Below are positions 43,100-56,023 of a DNA stretch of 64,000 nucleotides, one piece after another. Both the position numbers and the translations under genes were made by a program. A model generated the notes under the pieces. It was not told the origin of the DNA and did not search any database. It saw only the letters and a program-made list of their open reading frames with translations. This DNA comes from Papilionanthe hookeriana x Papilionanthe teres (lineage: Eukaryota > Streptophyta > Magnoliopsida > Asparagales > Orchidaceae), in assembly GCA_022702705.1 (NCBI GenBank), contig CM040421.1, positions 66,644,121-66,708,120 on the forward strand. The letters are read 5' to 3'. The number at the start of each line of letters is the position of its first letter. The first letter of the stretch is position 1.

Positions 43100-45664
43100 T
43101 AAGATTTTGCTATTGACTATCCTAAAAGGCTAGTGATGAGACCCACCTCTTAGAAATCATAACCACTTCTTTAACTCTTTTTGTGAAGTCTCGCTGGTGG
43201 TCTCGAGCCTTCAATTTCTTTTTAGAATTGCTAGAACCAACATGTGAAGACTAAACAAATGAGTTCCTATATAGTCATGAGGCTTTAGGGCAACCCTAAA
43301 TAACTTGTCATTCACACCCCCATCAACTCACAAGAACCCTAATCTACCTCTCTACACTTCACTATCTACCTAAACCACCCAAATCCATCTCAAGCTTACC
43401 AAGACTAATCATGGCCACTAAATTCACCCAAATCTCCAAGTTACCCTAAGCTCCAAAATTTTCAAATTGTCTAAAATTCCCAAAATTACAAAAATTCTCA
43501 AAATTTTTAAAAATTACCCAAAATCCCCAATTTCACTCAAAAATCCACCAAGACCAATCCTAGCCACCCAAATCCACCCAAGTCCATCAAATTTATCAAA
43601 AGTCCCCATAATCCCAAAAATTCTCAATTTCCGTCAAAATCTCCAAAAATCTAAATTAAAACCAAAATTCCCAAATTCCAAATTCAAATCTAATTTTCAT
43701 GAGCTTAAATCCAAATTCATACCAAGTCTACCCTAAAACCAAAATCTGCCAAAATTGAACCTATATGCCAAAAACAGTTTCACCAAATTCTTGCCCTAAA
43801 CATCATCATTATAATTTTCAAAATTCATCAAACCCATGATTGATTTAAATCATCATTAAATCCAAACCCATTTTTATTACCTATAACTCATTTTTAAAAG
43901 CCCACAAGTAGCCCACCCACAAAATTAAAATTTAACCATAAATAAAGCCCACCATCCACCATGACATGAAACCACCCCCATACCATTTAATTAAAATCAA
44001 ACCCTAAGTTCTCAAATGCATGATCAAAATTACCTAAACTTGGTTCGATGATAACACCTCACCAAAATACCAAAAATTCTAAATTTCTTTTCCATAAAAA
44101 CTAGTCAAGCCACGTGCAAGCTATGAAACCATATTCAAGCCATAAGTGAGTCATGAGAGTCATGTCATATACCATTCCCTAAGTGGCAAAAGGAGAATCC
44201 ACTTTCAGGTTCCTCTAAAAAATGGTTAATCACTCTAATGTCTCACATAAAACTAAAATTAATCTAAATACACAAGATGGGGACTTGACCACACTAATCA
44301 AGTTAACCTTCGCTAGCCTAAGCCACCTTGAGAGTGACCCAAGCCCATTTCCATGAGCCTAAATCCAAACTAGACCCAAGTTGACTCAAACCCCTTTCCC
44401 TTTTGATTAAACACACTTACTCATGGACCCAATTGGCTTCACATTCCTCCACCCCTGACCTCCCACAGTGAGATGGTGACCTCCCGTGGTCTGCCCGACA
44501 CCGGAAAACCTAAAGCTGAAAAGCACCACCATGGGTCAAACTTAAAATTCCACAAATCTAATGTGGCTCACTCCAACTAAGCGACCCTTTTCACCCACTA
44601 GCCAACTCAATTAAGCTCCATATTCGAGATTATAAATAGGACATCCCCTCGAGGTTAAGAGAGGTGAATGCATAAACATTAGGGAAACTCTGTCAAATTG
44701 TTTCCAAAATTCCATTACATTCATACTAAGCTCACCCCAATCATTTTTAGCTCTTCTTCCCCACTAAGAAACCCTAATTTTAAAGCTCGAAACAAGGACA
44801 TTTTCAGCCATTTCATCAACTCCAATAAAACTCTAAATTGACCCTTCTAGAAGCTTCACCGCACTTCAAAAACACTTCCCTAATCAAAATCCCTCTCTCT
44901 GAGCCCTCGAACCTAACTCTAGACCAAAATCGACTCACCATTTGGTATAGGTCATACCTAGGCTCCACCATAGAGGAAACTAACACTTGGATGAGATTTG
45001 TGGATGCAAGACAAAGCTTCTCACCCAACCTAATTGAGGCCTCGCCTACTGGGCAAAGGTACAGACTCAAAACTCCTATTTTTGTCTCAGTTTGGAACTT
45101 TGTGAAACAAATGAACAATTCATGTCCACCTAGTCATATAGATGTATTTGTCTCATTTAAACGAAGGTGTAGAAATAAACAACACTTAATTTGATTGAGT
45201 ATTGAGTGAGATCTTAGGTTGAGAAGATAGATGGCTCACGGGTTATGAATCATTTGGGACGATGAAAGGATGTCTTTCATTTGTGTGTATATAAAACGAG
45301 CGAATCGGATCGGTTCAGATGAAGAGATGGAGCACTAACCGCAGGTAAAGGGGCAATTGAGGTGTAAAGCACAATGAATCACAAGATGACGTATGGAGGC
45401 TTCAAGGATGTTAAGTATGACGCGAAGTCGACGTGGTTAAGTGGATAAATAAGGTATTTTCTGATTTAATTAAATACAAAAACTTTAAAAAATTATATCT
45501 TGGTGTAAAAAATCATAAAAATAAAATAAAAATATCTATGTGCTCTGTGAGCAGATGAGAATATTTTGGACTAGTAATTAAAAATATTTATCTAATATTT
45601 AGTTATTAATTAATTAAACACACCATAAATTAATTAAACCATAAAAAAATAAAATATTTCTCAT
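43100..45664 (-). repeat. 2-kb inverted duplication, arm B
   Basis: The minus strand opens TGAGAAATATTTTATTTTTT at 45664 and matches arm A (29150-31130) down to about 43690. Below that it continues in the same A/C-rich style to about 43270, where the other arm has been lost. The 118-codon plus-strand ORF at 44838 and its minus-strand shadow are not conserved in arm A and are not genes. Confidence 0.7.
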
Positions 45665-45779
45665 AATGACATAAAATTTTGTGTGCTTGTCCCTCGTGTA
45701 ATTAATGATCTTCAAGTCAAAGAATACATGTAATCCTAAAAGCCCCAACTTTCTAAGATATTTGTCTTTGTTTTCATTA

Positions 45780-46720
45780 AAAGAAAAAAATAAAAATAAA
45801 AATAAAAATAATATAAAATCAAATTTGTTGAGTCTATCAAAGTTAGAGGCATCAATGAAAAAAATGTATTTTTAAATAAAAATATTTTTTCCTAATATTT
45901 ACCAGTTTAAATAATTAAAAAAATTATGAAAATTTTGATAATAGTCAAAAAGTCATAAAATCGCCTCTGATTTAAGTTAGTTACTTTAGAAACGTCTCAT
46001 AAAAATTTTAAAGTCATAAAACCTATTTTTGATATAAAAATATATTTTCTAAGAAAATGATAATTTCTTGTTTGAAATAATTATAAAAAATAAAAAAAAT
46101 ACAAAATCAAGTTTGGTTAACTCCCTAAGATCAGAGGAACTTAGGAAAAATAAAATTGAAGTTCAAATAAAAGTTTATTTTCTTAGTATTTTCTTAATTT
46201 AGAATAATTAAAAATAATTAAAAATTATAAAATATAAAAATATTTTAAAATATCACAAAATTTTCTCTGATTAGAGACAACAACATAAAAATTTTCTTAC
46301 AAATCTTTAGAGATATAAAAATGTATTTTTAAGTATTTAAATATATTTTTCTATATTTTTAGTAAAATAATTATAAAAAATAAATAAAAAGAAAAATGTA
46401 AAATCAAGTTCTCTAAGTTTATCAAAGTTGGAGAACTTAAAGAAAAAATAAAAATTGAATTTTCAAAATAAATTATGTTTTCTACTTATTTATTTATTAA
46501 AATCAATAAAAAATCATTAAAATTAAAATATAATTTCAAAAATCACAAAAATTACCCGATTTAGTCCACTCACCTATGGGAATATCATGAAACTTTTCTA
46601 AGGATAGAAAACATACTTTGGTTAATTAAATAATTAATATTAAAAATTCATAATTATGGACTAAAATAATTCTAAAAAAATAAATAAATAACAGAAAAGC
46701 ATAAATCCTTCTCTGAGGTC
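45780..46720 (+). repeat. AT-rich tandem repeat, period about 290 bp
   Basis: The phrase aaaatcaagtt...taagtttatcaaagtt.gag.aactta.gaaaaa returns near 45818, 46112 and 46400, with a weaker fourth near 46690. Between them ctctgatt.ag and cataaaaattttct also recur. Confidence 0.6.
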
Positions 46721-49595
46721 TTAATTAGCCCATGAGTAATAGGGAACCAAAGTTTCATGACCATTTTAATTCAAACATGAGAATTATGGGGGCGTAAATC
46801 TTAGGGGTAAAATTGTAATTTTGAAATTTTACACTTTAACCCTAATTTTTAGGATTAAACCAGAGGAATGTTATTAAATTATGATGATTAATTTATTAAG
46901 ATATCTTAAACATAACGGACAAATAGGGTTGCAACTGATTCATAACATTTTCTATAAAAGAGCAAAATTGTAATTATTTGAATTGTTGTAAATTAGAGGT
47001 GAGAATTTGCATGATTCAAAAGTAAAAGGGTTTGAATTAGAAAATTTAGAATTTATAAAATTGAAGCCTTTAATCAATGGTTAAGCAAAGTGCAATCTTT
47101 TTCAATAAAGATCAAATATAACTTACTAAAAATTTTTCAAATTATAAATTTATCCATAAATCCTCAGAGCTTAGTAGTAAATTAGGTTTGATCTAATATC
47201 ACTTAAGGGTTAGTTAAGGAATAAAACATAAGAAATATAAGTGAATTTAAAATCTTTGAAGCACTATAAGCTCAAACAAATTGAGTGGTAAGAGTGTAAA
47301 ATTTCCTTACATAATAAATACACCCCAAGGAGAGTTCATTAACAAAATTCTTAATTAGATATTGAAATCAATCACTTCCCCCATTCTCATGGGTTAATTG
47401 ACACATGAAAATTAAACACAGTTTAAAACATCATAATGAAACTTTAATTTAACTTGGGATAATCAAATTAACAATGTAGTAAGACCGAACTAAACTTGAA
47501 ATGATCCAAAAGACTCCAAGGTTGTCCAATGACTCTCTCTTCATACACCCTTGCAAAATTTTGAATATTTCATAGGTCATTTGTAATTACTATGATTTTT
47601 TGAATAAAATAATCCACAAGCAAATATGGACCCACCAATATATGATTCAGGACCCTTTAAATTAAAACACATCATTGAAAACTCACGTTACAACATATTC
47701 TACAGTAATACCCAATGCTTAGGGATTTGCGCTTCAACCTTACACTCAAACACTTATAGTAATTAGAGATCTTTTAAATGGCCACATATGAATCATCGAG
47801 GCTGGTAAAAATTGGAGGTTTTTGGTGGTAGAACAATGATGTGAAAGGCTTCTGATGCTTGAAATAAGATAGTGGACCTGTATTGTATCTCTGAACCCAA
47901 TGAACTTTGTGAGGTGTTGGAATGACAATACTATCCTCTAGTATTTGGTATGAGATTGCCTTTACTTGAAGGAGCTACAGCTGATTCTTACCTAGAAATA
48001 TGACTGACTTGTGATGCATTATTTACAAAAATCAAAATATATTTTTGAGATGAAAATGATATTTTGTGTGGAAATTGATATTTTGTAAAAAATCTAAAAT
48101 TACTTATATGCATGATAAGTTAAGAATATTTTTAGATGTTACCGTTCAACAAGTTCACTTGTTAGTCATATCAATTGGTTTGAGAGTTGCCCTCTCCTGA
48201 CTACTTTGTTGGTAGTCTTGTTCCTTATATTAGTTCTCATCAGCTCCGATTGTTGTTAAATGCCTACGGGTCCTTATAACTAAAATTCTTACACCAAGTT
48301 CTGATCTTTTGTTTGTGCCACCTAACGCGTTCTACATGTCATTGTTTTTATTCTTTTCAAAGATATATATGCATGTTATATTCGTGATGCTAACCTTGCA
48401 GTAGCAGAAACAAAGACACCAGGTACGCGCTACAACTTTTTTTTTTATTTCTTGCATTTATACTATTGCATGTTTCATTTATACGCAATTTAATGCATTT
48501 GCAAACGCCTTTAGGGTAGAGAACAGTATGCCATATTTTAAGGAGAAACACTACACCAGGCCCTGAGACTCAACAATAATCATGTATTCATACATGAAGC
48601 CTGAACCCTAAACTTGCAATCATCACGGCAAGGAGTTTGGAGCAAGTTGCAAGTAAATGGAGGATGACTTCATACGACGATAAAGATTTAACAATGAAAC
48701 GGATCTACTTCAGCTAAACTTTCCTTAGTATTAAATAACACAAATTCATATGACTTCAAGGTTGTCTGCCTATAGTGATATAAATCCTCACCTCATCTCT
48801 TAGGCTTTTGCACAATCATGTTATGCAATATAAGTCCTAACCCTTTTAGGATTCCGAGGTCTTCATTCGATATGACATAAACCCTCATATTTTTCTAGGC
48901 TACTTGCATGATCGAATACTATGCAAGCGTAAGTCCTAAACTTTGAATAAAATGGCTATAGTAAATACTAAATAATTTCACATAAAAAATGAAAAGTCAA
49001 ACAATATAATAGTTTGGGAAGTTGTTTAAGCCAGCCTCAAGATCAGTGATTTCCCCTAACTTTCATTTATTTGAATTCTAAAGTAGTTGTTTCTGTTTAA
49101 GCCACTCCCATCTGACGTTTTACGTCCAACCTAAAAACCTAAACCTTGATTCTTGAAGACAAAATCCCTGATTATTATCTAAAGTTTTCTTAAGTGACTT
49201 CATTCATTTTATATGTAATTAACTATAGAGACTTTACATTATCGGGAATTAGGAACCAAGGGAAAATAAACTATAGGGGAACCTGTTAGTGGCATATAAA
49301 TGTTCACAGACCAAATGGTTGTCATGAATTATTTAATTTATATAATTGAGCTTGCCGCCCAGTAGTATGTCTATCTCTTTGGGTGGCATATTACTTGTGG
49401 TGTTGTGCTATATTACTTAAACAATTAAATATATTAGGTCTATTCAGTCTCATTTTTCAAAATTAAAACACTATTTTAAACTTAAAATTATGTGTATTAA
49501 ATTAAATTAGTAGAAATGCAACCGACAGATTCTAAATGGTGACTAACAGTATGTGAGGTGCGTCATTACCCAATCTTTGAGATGGGTTGTTACGA
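46721..49595 (+). repeat. Probable long-LTR sequence, including LTR/leader-like copy 2
   Basis: No coding domain was recognised. 49140-49560 matches about 290-720 at the window start. With the AT-rich tandem repeats just upstream and the phrase gtaaaattgtaattttgaaattttaca (about 46815), this looks like a long LTR ending near 49510, but neither LTR end nor a partner is proven. A minus ORF of 60 codons at 47746-47928 has a more protein-like make-up and is unassigned. Confidence 0.35.
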
Positions 49596-49649
49596 CGTCT
49601 TGAGTTGTATTGTTAAATTGTCTTCGGGGTGTTTTGTTGCGTCTTCTTC

Positions 49650-49753
49650 AAATATAGATAGATAGATATATATAGATATATTTGTTTGTATCTATATTTA
49701 TGTATGTGTGAATATATACATATACAAATACACACACACACACATATATATAA

Positions 49754-49820
<67 letters not shown>

Positions 49821-49866
49821 AGACTTACGCTAAGCTGTACTATCAAAGAGTCATGGGGTGCACGTG

Positions 49867-49937
<71 letters not shown>

Positions 49938-49945
49938 TATATTTA
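49650..49945. repeat. Microsatellite cluster
   Basis: (GATA)-like steps at 49655-49690, (CA)n at 49728-49744, (TA)n at 49745-49818, (CA)n of about 24 units at 49870-49917, and (TA)n at 49918-49938. Confidence 0.95.
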
Positions 49946-50480
49946 TTATATTGAGGTGTTCGACATCGAGACACTGAGGAAATAACATGTCAGCTCTACA
50001 AAGAAGCTCTACAAAGATAAGTGTCGAAAATTTGTGAATGCATTGTTGAGGCACTACAATCTCAAAAATTACTCTCAAGAACACTAAGATACCTAGAATG
50101 AAGTTTTGAAGTATCATAGAGATAGCACTGCGGCACGAGAGGGGAGCACTGAGGCAGTGTATCAAGATGAGTGGGAAAATTCTCATCTCTTTTTGAAATA
50201 CTAAACATCATGTGGAGATGGTGTTCATGCCCACTTCTCACCAAAAATGGTGCCAACATAATATTTATTTTATAGAGCTAATATGTTTGACGAAATGGAG
50301 TTCTAATATTTAAAAATTAGAGTTTTGTTGAATTTTCATTAAAAAGGGTAATAAAAAATAGTCTTATAAATTGGAAAATGGAAGTTATAACTTTTTTTTT
50401 TCTCTTAAGGGAATTATCATGATGTAATTTAATCTAATATTAAAAATAATGATTAGAATAATAATTTTATGATGAGGGAG
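49946..50480 (+). repeat. Dispersed repeat B, uninterrupted paralog
   Basis: This is the inverse of 26690-26944 plus 28294-28570 without the PIF element. The junction ctaaacatcatg (50201-50212) is the empty site. Confidence 0.85.
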
Positions 50481-50498
50481 AATAGATATGATTCTTTT

Positions 50499-50696
50499 TA
50501 TGCGTTTTCAAAAAGCTGAAAAAAACGTTTTCACACCGCACCTACCTAGGTGCGGTGGGAGCTTTCTGTCTGCGCTCTGGCTTTTCCAAAGAAATAAAAT
50601 TTTGTAATAGCTACCACACCTAACTTATGAGCAAATTATTTTTAATCAATTTATCAACAGATTATTCAATAAGCTGCAGCTGCCCCAAACAGACCC
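50499..50696. mobile_element. Left-truncated PIF-type MITE
   Basis: It matches the right two thirds of 25875-26161 (atgcgttttcaaaa, acaccgcacctacctaggtg, gcagctgccccaaacagaccc) and is followed by TTA. Confidence 0.7.
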
Positions 50697-52569
50697 TTAG
50701 AGGGTGGTCTTGTTGGTCCCATGACAAGATAGATAACAATAAGGACAATACGTTGCATCTTTCTGCACATTATATTCTAACCACGTTGACTATTTTTCAA
50801 ACCATTTTGAATGCTGCATCTTTCTGCACATTATACTCGAATTAGTCATGTTGGATATTCTTCAAATCATTTTGAACTAAATTATGTGCAACATTACCTA
50901 TCAATGTTTGAAGAAAATTGTGATTTTTTGGTTGATACTATCCCTTTAATAAATATCTTTTTATACCAGATCCCTATCATTAACATCATAACTCCAAATC
51001 AAAGGACAAAGCCAATGATCAACTGGAAGATTATCAATTTCAGTTTCTGCTCGTTTCTTTATCTTTTAAATAACGATCCATTTATTAAAGCTTAAGAAAA
51101 AAATCCTAATGTCAATATAAATAATTAAAATTGCTAATAAAAAATTTATATCATGAAATATATTTTAAACAAATAAATCGTTCAAAACCTAAGAGTTCAA
51201 TATCAAATAACAAGTAAATATAAATGGAGACAAAAATTAAAAAAAAAAATGGCACACTGCCGGCAACTTTTAAAAATCAAGGCATATTGTAGATCATTTT
51301 TTAAGAAAAATGTATATTTTTGTTTTTTGTTTTAATAAGAGAAAATAGAGAAATATGTACCTTTATGTAGCTAGAAAAATATTACGACCACATAATACTG
51401 AACATACTAATGAAATAAAAGAAATAATATTGAACAAATAGTTCAAAACCAAATAACAAACAAAAGAAACAGTATAACATAAATATAGAAATTAAAAAAA
51501 TCATTTACAACAAAGATTTATCAATCCATGATTAATCCACTTTAGCCTGAAAATTTTGTTGATGCCTAAAATACATCTTCCTCTTTTACCAAAATTTTTT
51601 TTTTAATTTCTCATCAAATACTAAGTCATAATATACTTAAATCCATAGTATAGAACCATGTCAAAAGAAATAGCATAATAGCACACCTAGATATTAAAAT
51701 GTCGAAAAGGCCTTTGTTTTCTTCCAATTAATGTGAAGCAATTAACCATCAATGTACTAGTTGCCTTTAAAAATTTGTAACTACTTAAGTGCCATATTTT
51801 TTAAGCCTATAAAAGCACAAACAAATACAATTATTATGAAGAACGATATTCGTCGTCAAGTCAAAGTAGTATATGATTCAAAGTTTTAAAAAGTAATCAT
51901 TGTTGACTATAAAATTAATTGGAATCCCACATTGCAAAAAATATGCAATAAGCCAATAACTATATAACTAGCTCATATATTTGGATTATAGATTTGGCAA
52001 ATTTATCGTCCGTTTAGGAGGGATTATATGTGCGGCGGCGTTGTTTTTCCAAACGCCGCGCACACGTCTGGTTCGCGTTTTTGAGGTGCGAGTGGGATAA
52101 CAACTTTTTTATTTTTACATTACAAGCAGCGCACATGTTTCCTACTTTCGTAATGAGAAATATATATAGGTATAAGCACTCAATGCTAACGTCTATAAAA
52201 ATGAAATTTTACTATGAAATATGTAAATACATTAGAATTGTGTGTTATCTGTTAATTTTTTGAAGGGATAAAATTTCTACAGCTTTCTCATGCAGATGTG
52301 AGGATTTGAAAGGTAAATAAATCAATAAAATGCATATCTAATACCTTGGAAATTCGAATAATTAATGAGCAAAAGGTTATTGGAGACGACCGTGAGTCAT
52401 ATAATCCATCTTAATTTCAAAATTAAGCATTCTGATCCCATAAGATTAGACTAAGAATAATCACATATTACTATATTATTAGACAAATCATCTAATGATG
52501 TAATAATATTATTGTATGATACTCAACCTTTTTTTTTTTGTTTGTAATATATGCTTTATTTCTTCTATA
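50697..52569. other. AT-rich stretch without a recognised gene
   Basis: It has an imperfect two-unit repeat of about 67 bp at 50752-50877 (gcatctttctgcacattata). A GC-rich hairpin lies at 52030-52060 (gcggcgttg / caaacgccgc) behind gtccgtttagg, probably a MITE remnant. ORFs at 50627-51095 show nothing recognisable. Confidence 0.4.
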
Positions 52570-52790
52570 TAAAGTAGGGGCACTTAAATACATACCACCC
52601 AATTCTTATATTGGTATGATACTTATTTATTTTATATAAAATATGTGCATTTAGATACATACCACCCAAATCTATCATACTACATAAACAATACCACTAC
52701 TTTTAACTTTTAAAAAGTGAAATACACTTTCTCATGCCAAGCGAAAAGATGGCATATATGTAATAAATTGAAGTGTAGGTGTTAGATAGA
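52570..52790. mobile_element. Small TIR element relic
   Basis: It opens gcacttaaatacataccacccaattctta like the elements at 31499 and 55686. The right end is not clear. A second copy of the word lies at about 52650. Confidence 0.45.
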
Positions 52791-53149
52791 TAATTGCCTA
52801 TAGATTTTAGACTTGAGTGATTGTTCAATTATCTTATAATTGGCTTATGTGCAATTATAAGAGTTTCTTGTGTTATATCATATCATATGAAGATTTGTTT
52901 CTGATTAAATATTTTGTTTATAATAGTTTATTTGAATTTGTTTATCCATTGAAATGGATAAAGCTTGGATGACCTGAACCAAATGGAGTAAAGGCTATTT
53001 AAAAAAGTTGATTATTTTTTCGAGTTCGCTCCTCGAAGCACGAATTTTTCAAAAAAAAAAAAAAAAAATTGTGCCTTTGTAAAACATACATTAATAGATA
53101 CTCTTATCATTGAAATATGTCAATAATTACTTAATCTTGAATGGAAGTT
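52791..53149. other. AT-rich stretch, nothing recognised
   Basis: An A17 run at 53052-53068 is the only notable item. Confidence 0.35.
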
Positions 53150-54920
53150 TGTATGGTTATATTGTTTGGAATTGACATGGGGAAGAACACAAAGATACTG
53201 TTGAATCTAAAAAAAATGGAGACAGTCATTAATGTTTCTGATGCACATCAAATTTCACAAAGTTGCTAGCTTACTATAGATGTTACGGGAAATATTTTCC
53301 TCCACCGCTTGGTGAGTCCGAGAAGTAAGATTTCAAAGATCAACATGCATCACTGCTAGAGAATGGGATTTTGCTTTCTAGTATGTGGTGTAACCTTATG
53401 AATTATAAGTGTTTAGTTTAAATAAAGCTATAAATTAAAATTTTAATATTAATTTGCACTTTATTATTGTTAGTCTTATTTATTTCATTTTAATTTATAT
53501 GAATGGCTAATGGTTCTTCATCAGTATGATATAAAAAAAAAAAAATTTACAAAGATGGGTCGAGCAAGGGAACAAGTAGCAGAGCAAAGGAAATATGGCT
53601 ACTCCCCCATATAGTGAGTCAGAAGAGCAATATAATAGTGAACAACATGCACCGCAATTGGAAGATGGGATTTGACTTTCTAGTATGCAACTTTATTATT
53701 TATCAGTGCTTAATTTAAATAAGCGATTATCTATCTTTTCTAGATGAACAAGGAGCTCCTACATAGAGGGTGCACAAACTATGCAGACCTTCATAATTTA
53801 CCATTAGCGACACGAGTTCATGTTGAGATCAACAATAAAGAAATACCTTGCAACATTTTGGATTCTAATTTACTTGGGTCATATATAGGTGTCATTGCCA
53901 AAGATCTAGTTTCAGCATCATTGTCATTCTCAGACTAGAGGAAGAAATATATGGAGCCCTTCAAGAAGAAGATGTTAGCATATCTAAAGGTTAATTCATG
54001 AATCAAATAAATATTTGATATTATTAGCTTGCTAAATATATATTTTTATCTGTGATTAATTTTTTAGTCAAAATTTGAATTTTTGGCCACATATGATATT
54101 GGATTCTTGAATCTCTTGACGTTAGAGGGCCTAATCATAAGACAAGCTTGAAATAAATAATGGGATAGTATTCCAATTTGAGAAATAAGGGAGGCTTTCC
54201 CTGAGGGAGTAGATGCATTACAGTGGTCGAAACCTAAGGATCAGGTGAGAAGTATAATTCAACTTTTTCAATGGTACTTATACTAATATAATGAATGTAC
54301 TTATTGCAAGAGAGAGCAACAAAGAAGATTGAGAATGCTAAGAAGCAGACATGTTCCCATACAATAGACTATATCATTTCTGTGCAGAGAGAAAAAGAAA
54401 TGGTAATATAGTTAACTTCAATTTAAAATATTATCAATATTAAATTATAAATTAATTAAACTAATACGCATTTTTGTAGGCTATTTAATATTGTTAATAT
54501 TGAGAATTAATATGCTGTAGAATGGAACACGGATGCCTAAGGATGTCGAAGAGAGATGGGTAACTTTATTTAACTTAATTATGATAAAATTCAAATTAAT
54601 TTTGCCACATTGGTTGTAAATTTTTTATTTATAATTTTTCAAATGAGAGCATGTGCAATGCTTAGAAGATTTAACACCAGAAGACCGAAATATAGAAGCA
54701 AGCAAGAGTTTTTCTGAATGTTATGAGGTCTGAAAGCCTAATAAATTACGTACACAAGTTTTTGGTGTTATCCCAACTAGGTATTTTTCTTATAGCACTA
54801 AAATTCTGGGCGAAAGTAGCTTCACTTGAGTCATTAGATTGGAGAATAGATTTGATAAAAAGATACAAATTATACTATTTGAAATGCAACAGTTCATACA
54901 TAAGATTCAAGTGAATTATA
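53150..54920 (+). pseudogene. Second Ptta/En/Spm (Transposase_24-like) relic
   Basis: Pieces in order fit the plant Ptta/En/Spm family. 53744-53938 reads RGCTNYADLHNLPLATRVHV, EINNKEIPCN, and LLGSYIGVIAKDLVSASLSF, the N-terminal block (RG.T....L......R..V..N..G.P.......L...LG...R). Next come SKFEFLATYDIGF near 54063 after an acceptor-like tttttag, then VDALQWSKPKDQ near 54210, and KKIENAKKQTCSHTIDY near 54315. Gaps between them resemble introns. It is related to, but not a copy of, the gene at 11552-13057. An upstream exon is present twice (53308-53420 and 53600-53715). Stops and losses make it non-functional. Confidence 0.6.
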
Positions 54921-55432
54921 CACTGCTAGATAGATCAAATGTGGTATGAATTAACTTATTTATAAGATTATTTATAATAATATTAATAACTAATTGTATA
55001 ATTTTTAATTTCAGGGTTGTAATGATAATGCTTCTGATGTCTGTTATCACGGGAGTATGATATCAATCTAATATTCATTTATGTTTTGTTTCATTTTATT
55101 AATGGTATTTCGGGAGGCTATTTTTATATCTTCTATGTTATATTTATTATTAGGAATGTTTGTTATGCAAGGATGTTTTGAATCTATGGGTTTTGATTCA
55201 TATATTTGATTATTTATGACCCTTTTGTATACTTTTCACTTTATAGCATAGATTGGAACTTCAATTGCTTTAGGTGGTATGAGTATAATATTGCACAAAA
55301 TTTGTTTTATCTTACATCTTACTTCTATATGAAATTTCTTTCTTGAACTACCATACTTATTTATGTATGTTCTGTTTTTTTCTTGGATTGATACAGTTGA
55401 AGAAGAATCATGTTTGGAAGAAATATGGATGT

Positions 55433-55435
<3 letters not shown>
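54921..55435. other. AT-rich stretch, nothing recognised
   Basis: Possible 3' remains of the transposase relic; no motif. Confidence 0.35.
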
Positions 55436-55496
<61 letters not shown>

Positions 55497-55650
55497 GGAA
55501 TTGGTATTTGAGTCCGGTGGGACCCAAATACCAATTCCCCTACGCTCGGGCACCTATGTTAAGGTGCCTGCACCATGGGCCTAATATTCGAGAGGGTAGA
55601 AGTCAGCGAAACTTAATAATCAGTAACAGTAGTAGAAGTTGGTTGCTAGA
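55436..55650 (-). mobile_element. SINE-like element with (AT)n tail
   Basis: (AT)n at 55436-55491 adjoins a palindrome, GGAATTGGTATTTG...CCCAAATACCAATTCC (55497-55538), then gcctgcaccatgggcctaatattcga. This is the same order as 28683-28815, so the two are relatives. On the minus strand the (AT)n would be the 3' tail. The B box is not preserved here. Confidence 0.4.
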
Positions 55651-55685
55651 GTGAAATTAGTTCTCAACACCAATTTATTTTGTTT

Positions 55686-55917
55686 GGCATTTACTTACAT
55701 ATCACCCAATTCCTATATTATATATATTTAAATATTATACAACTAAACTTATAGTTTATTACATTTTATTTCAACCAAAATCTTTCACATCACATGAGAA
55801 TACCACCATTTATTTTTATAAAGTGAAATACACCTTTTCATGATGTAAAAGTTAATGTTTAGGTGCTACCTAATTAATTAAATACGCAGGAATTGATTGG
55901 TATGTATGTGAGTATTT
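55686..55917. mobile_element. Small TIR element
   Basis: It starts GGCATTTACTTACATATCAC and ends, inverted, GAAATACTCACATACATACC. AT-rich and non-coding, related to 25540-25777 and 31499-31714. Confidence 0.5.
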
Positions 55918-55936
55918 CTTCTTCTGTTTTTAAGAG

Positions 55937-55940
<4 letters not shown>

Positions 55941-56017
<77 letters not shown>

Positions 56018-56023
56018 TATATG
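55941..56023. repeat. (AT)n microsatellite at the LINE 3' end
   Basis: About 40 AT units with two interruptions, directly after the last LINE base on the minus strand, where a poly(A) tail would be expected. Confidence 0.95.

Noticed and set aside
43467..43736. 89-codon Pro/Lys-rich ORF
   Set aside because: It is low-complexity ccaaaat-type sequence inside the inverted duplication.
44816..45194. ORFs of 100 and 118 codons on opposite strands
   Set aside because: They lie in the inverted duplication and are not kept open in the other arm; no motif.
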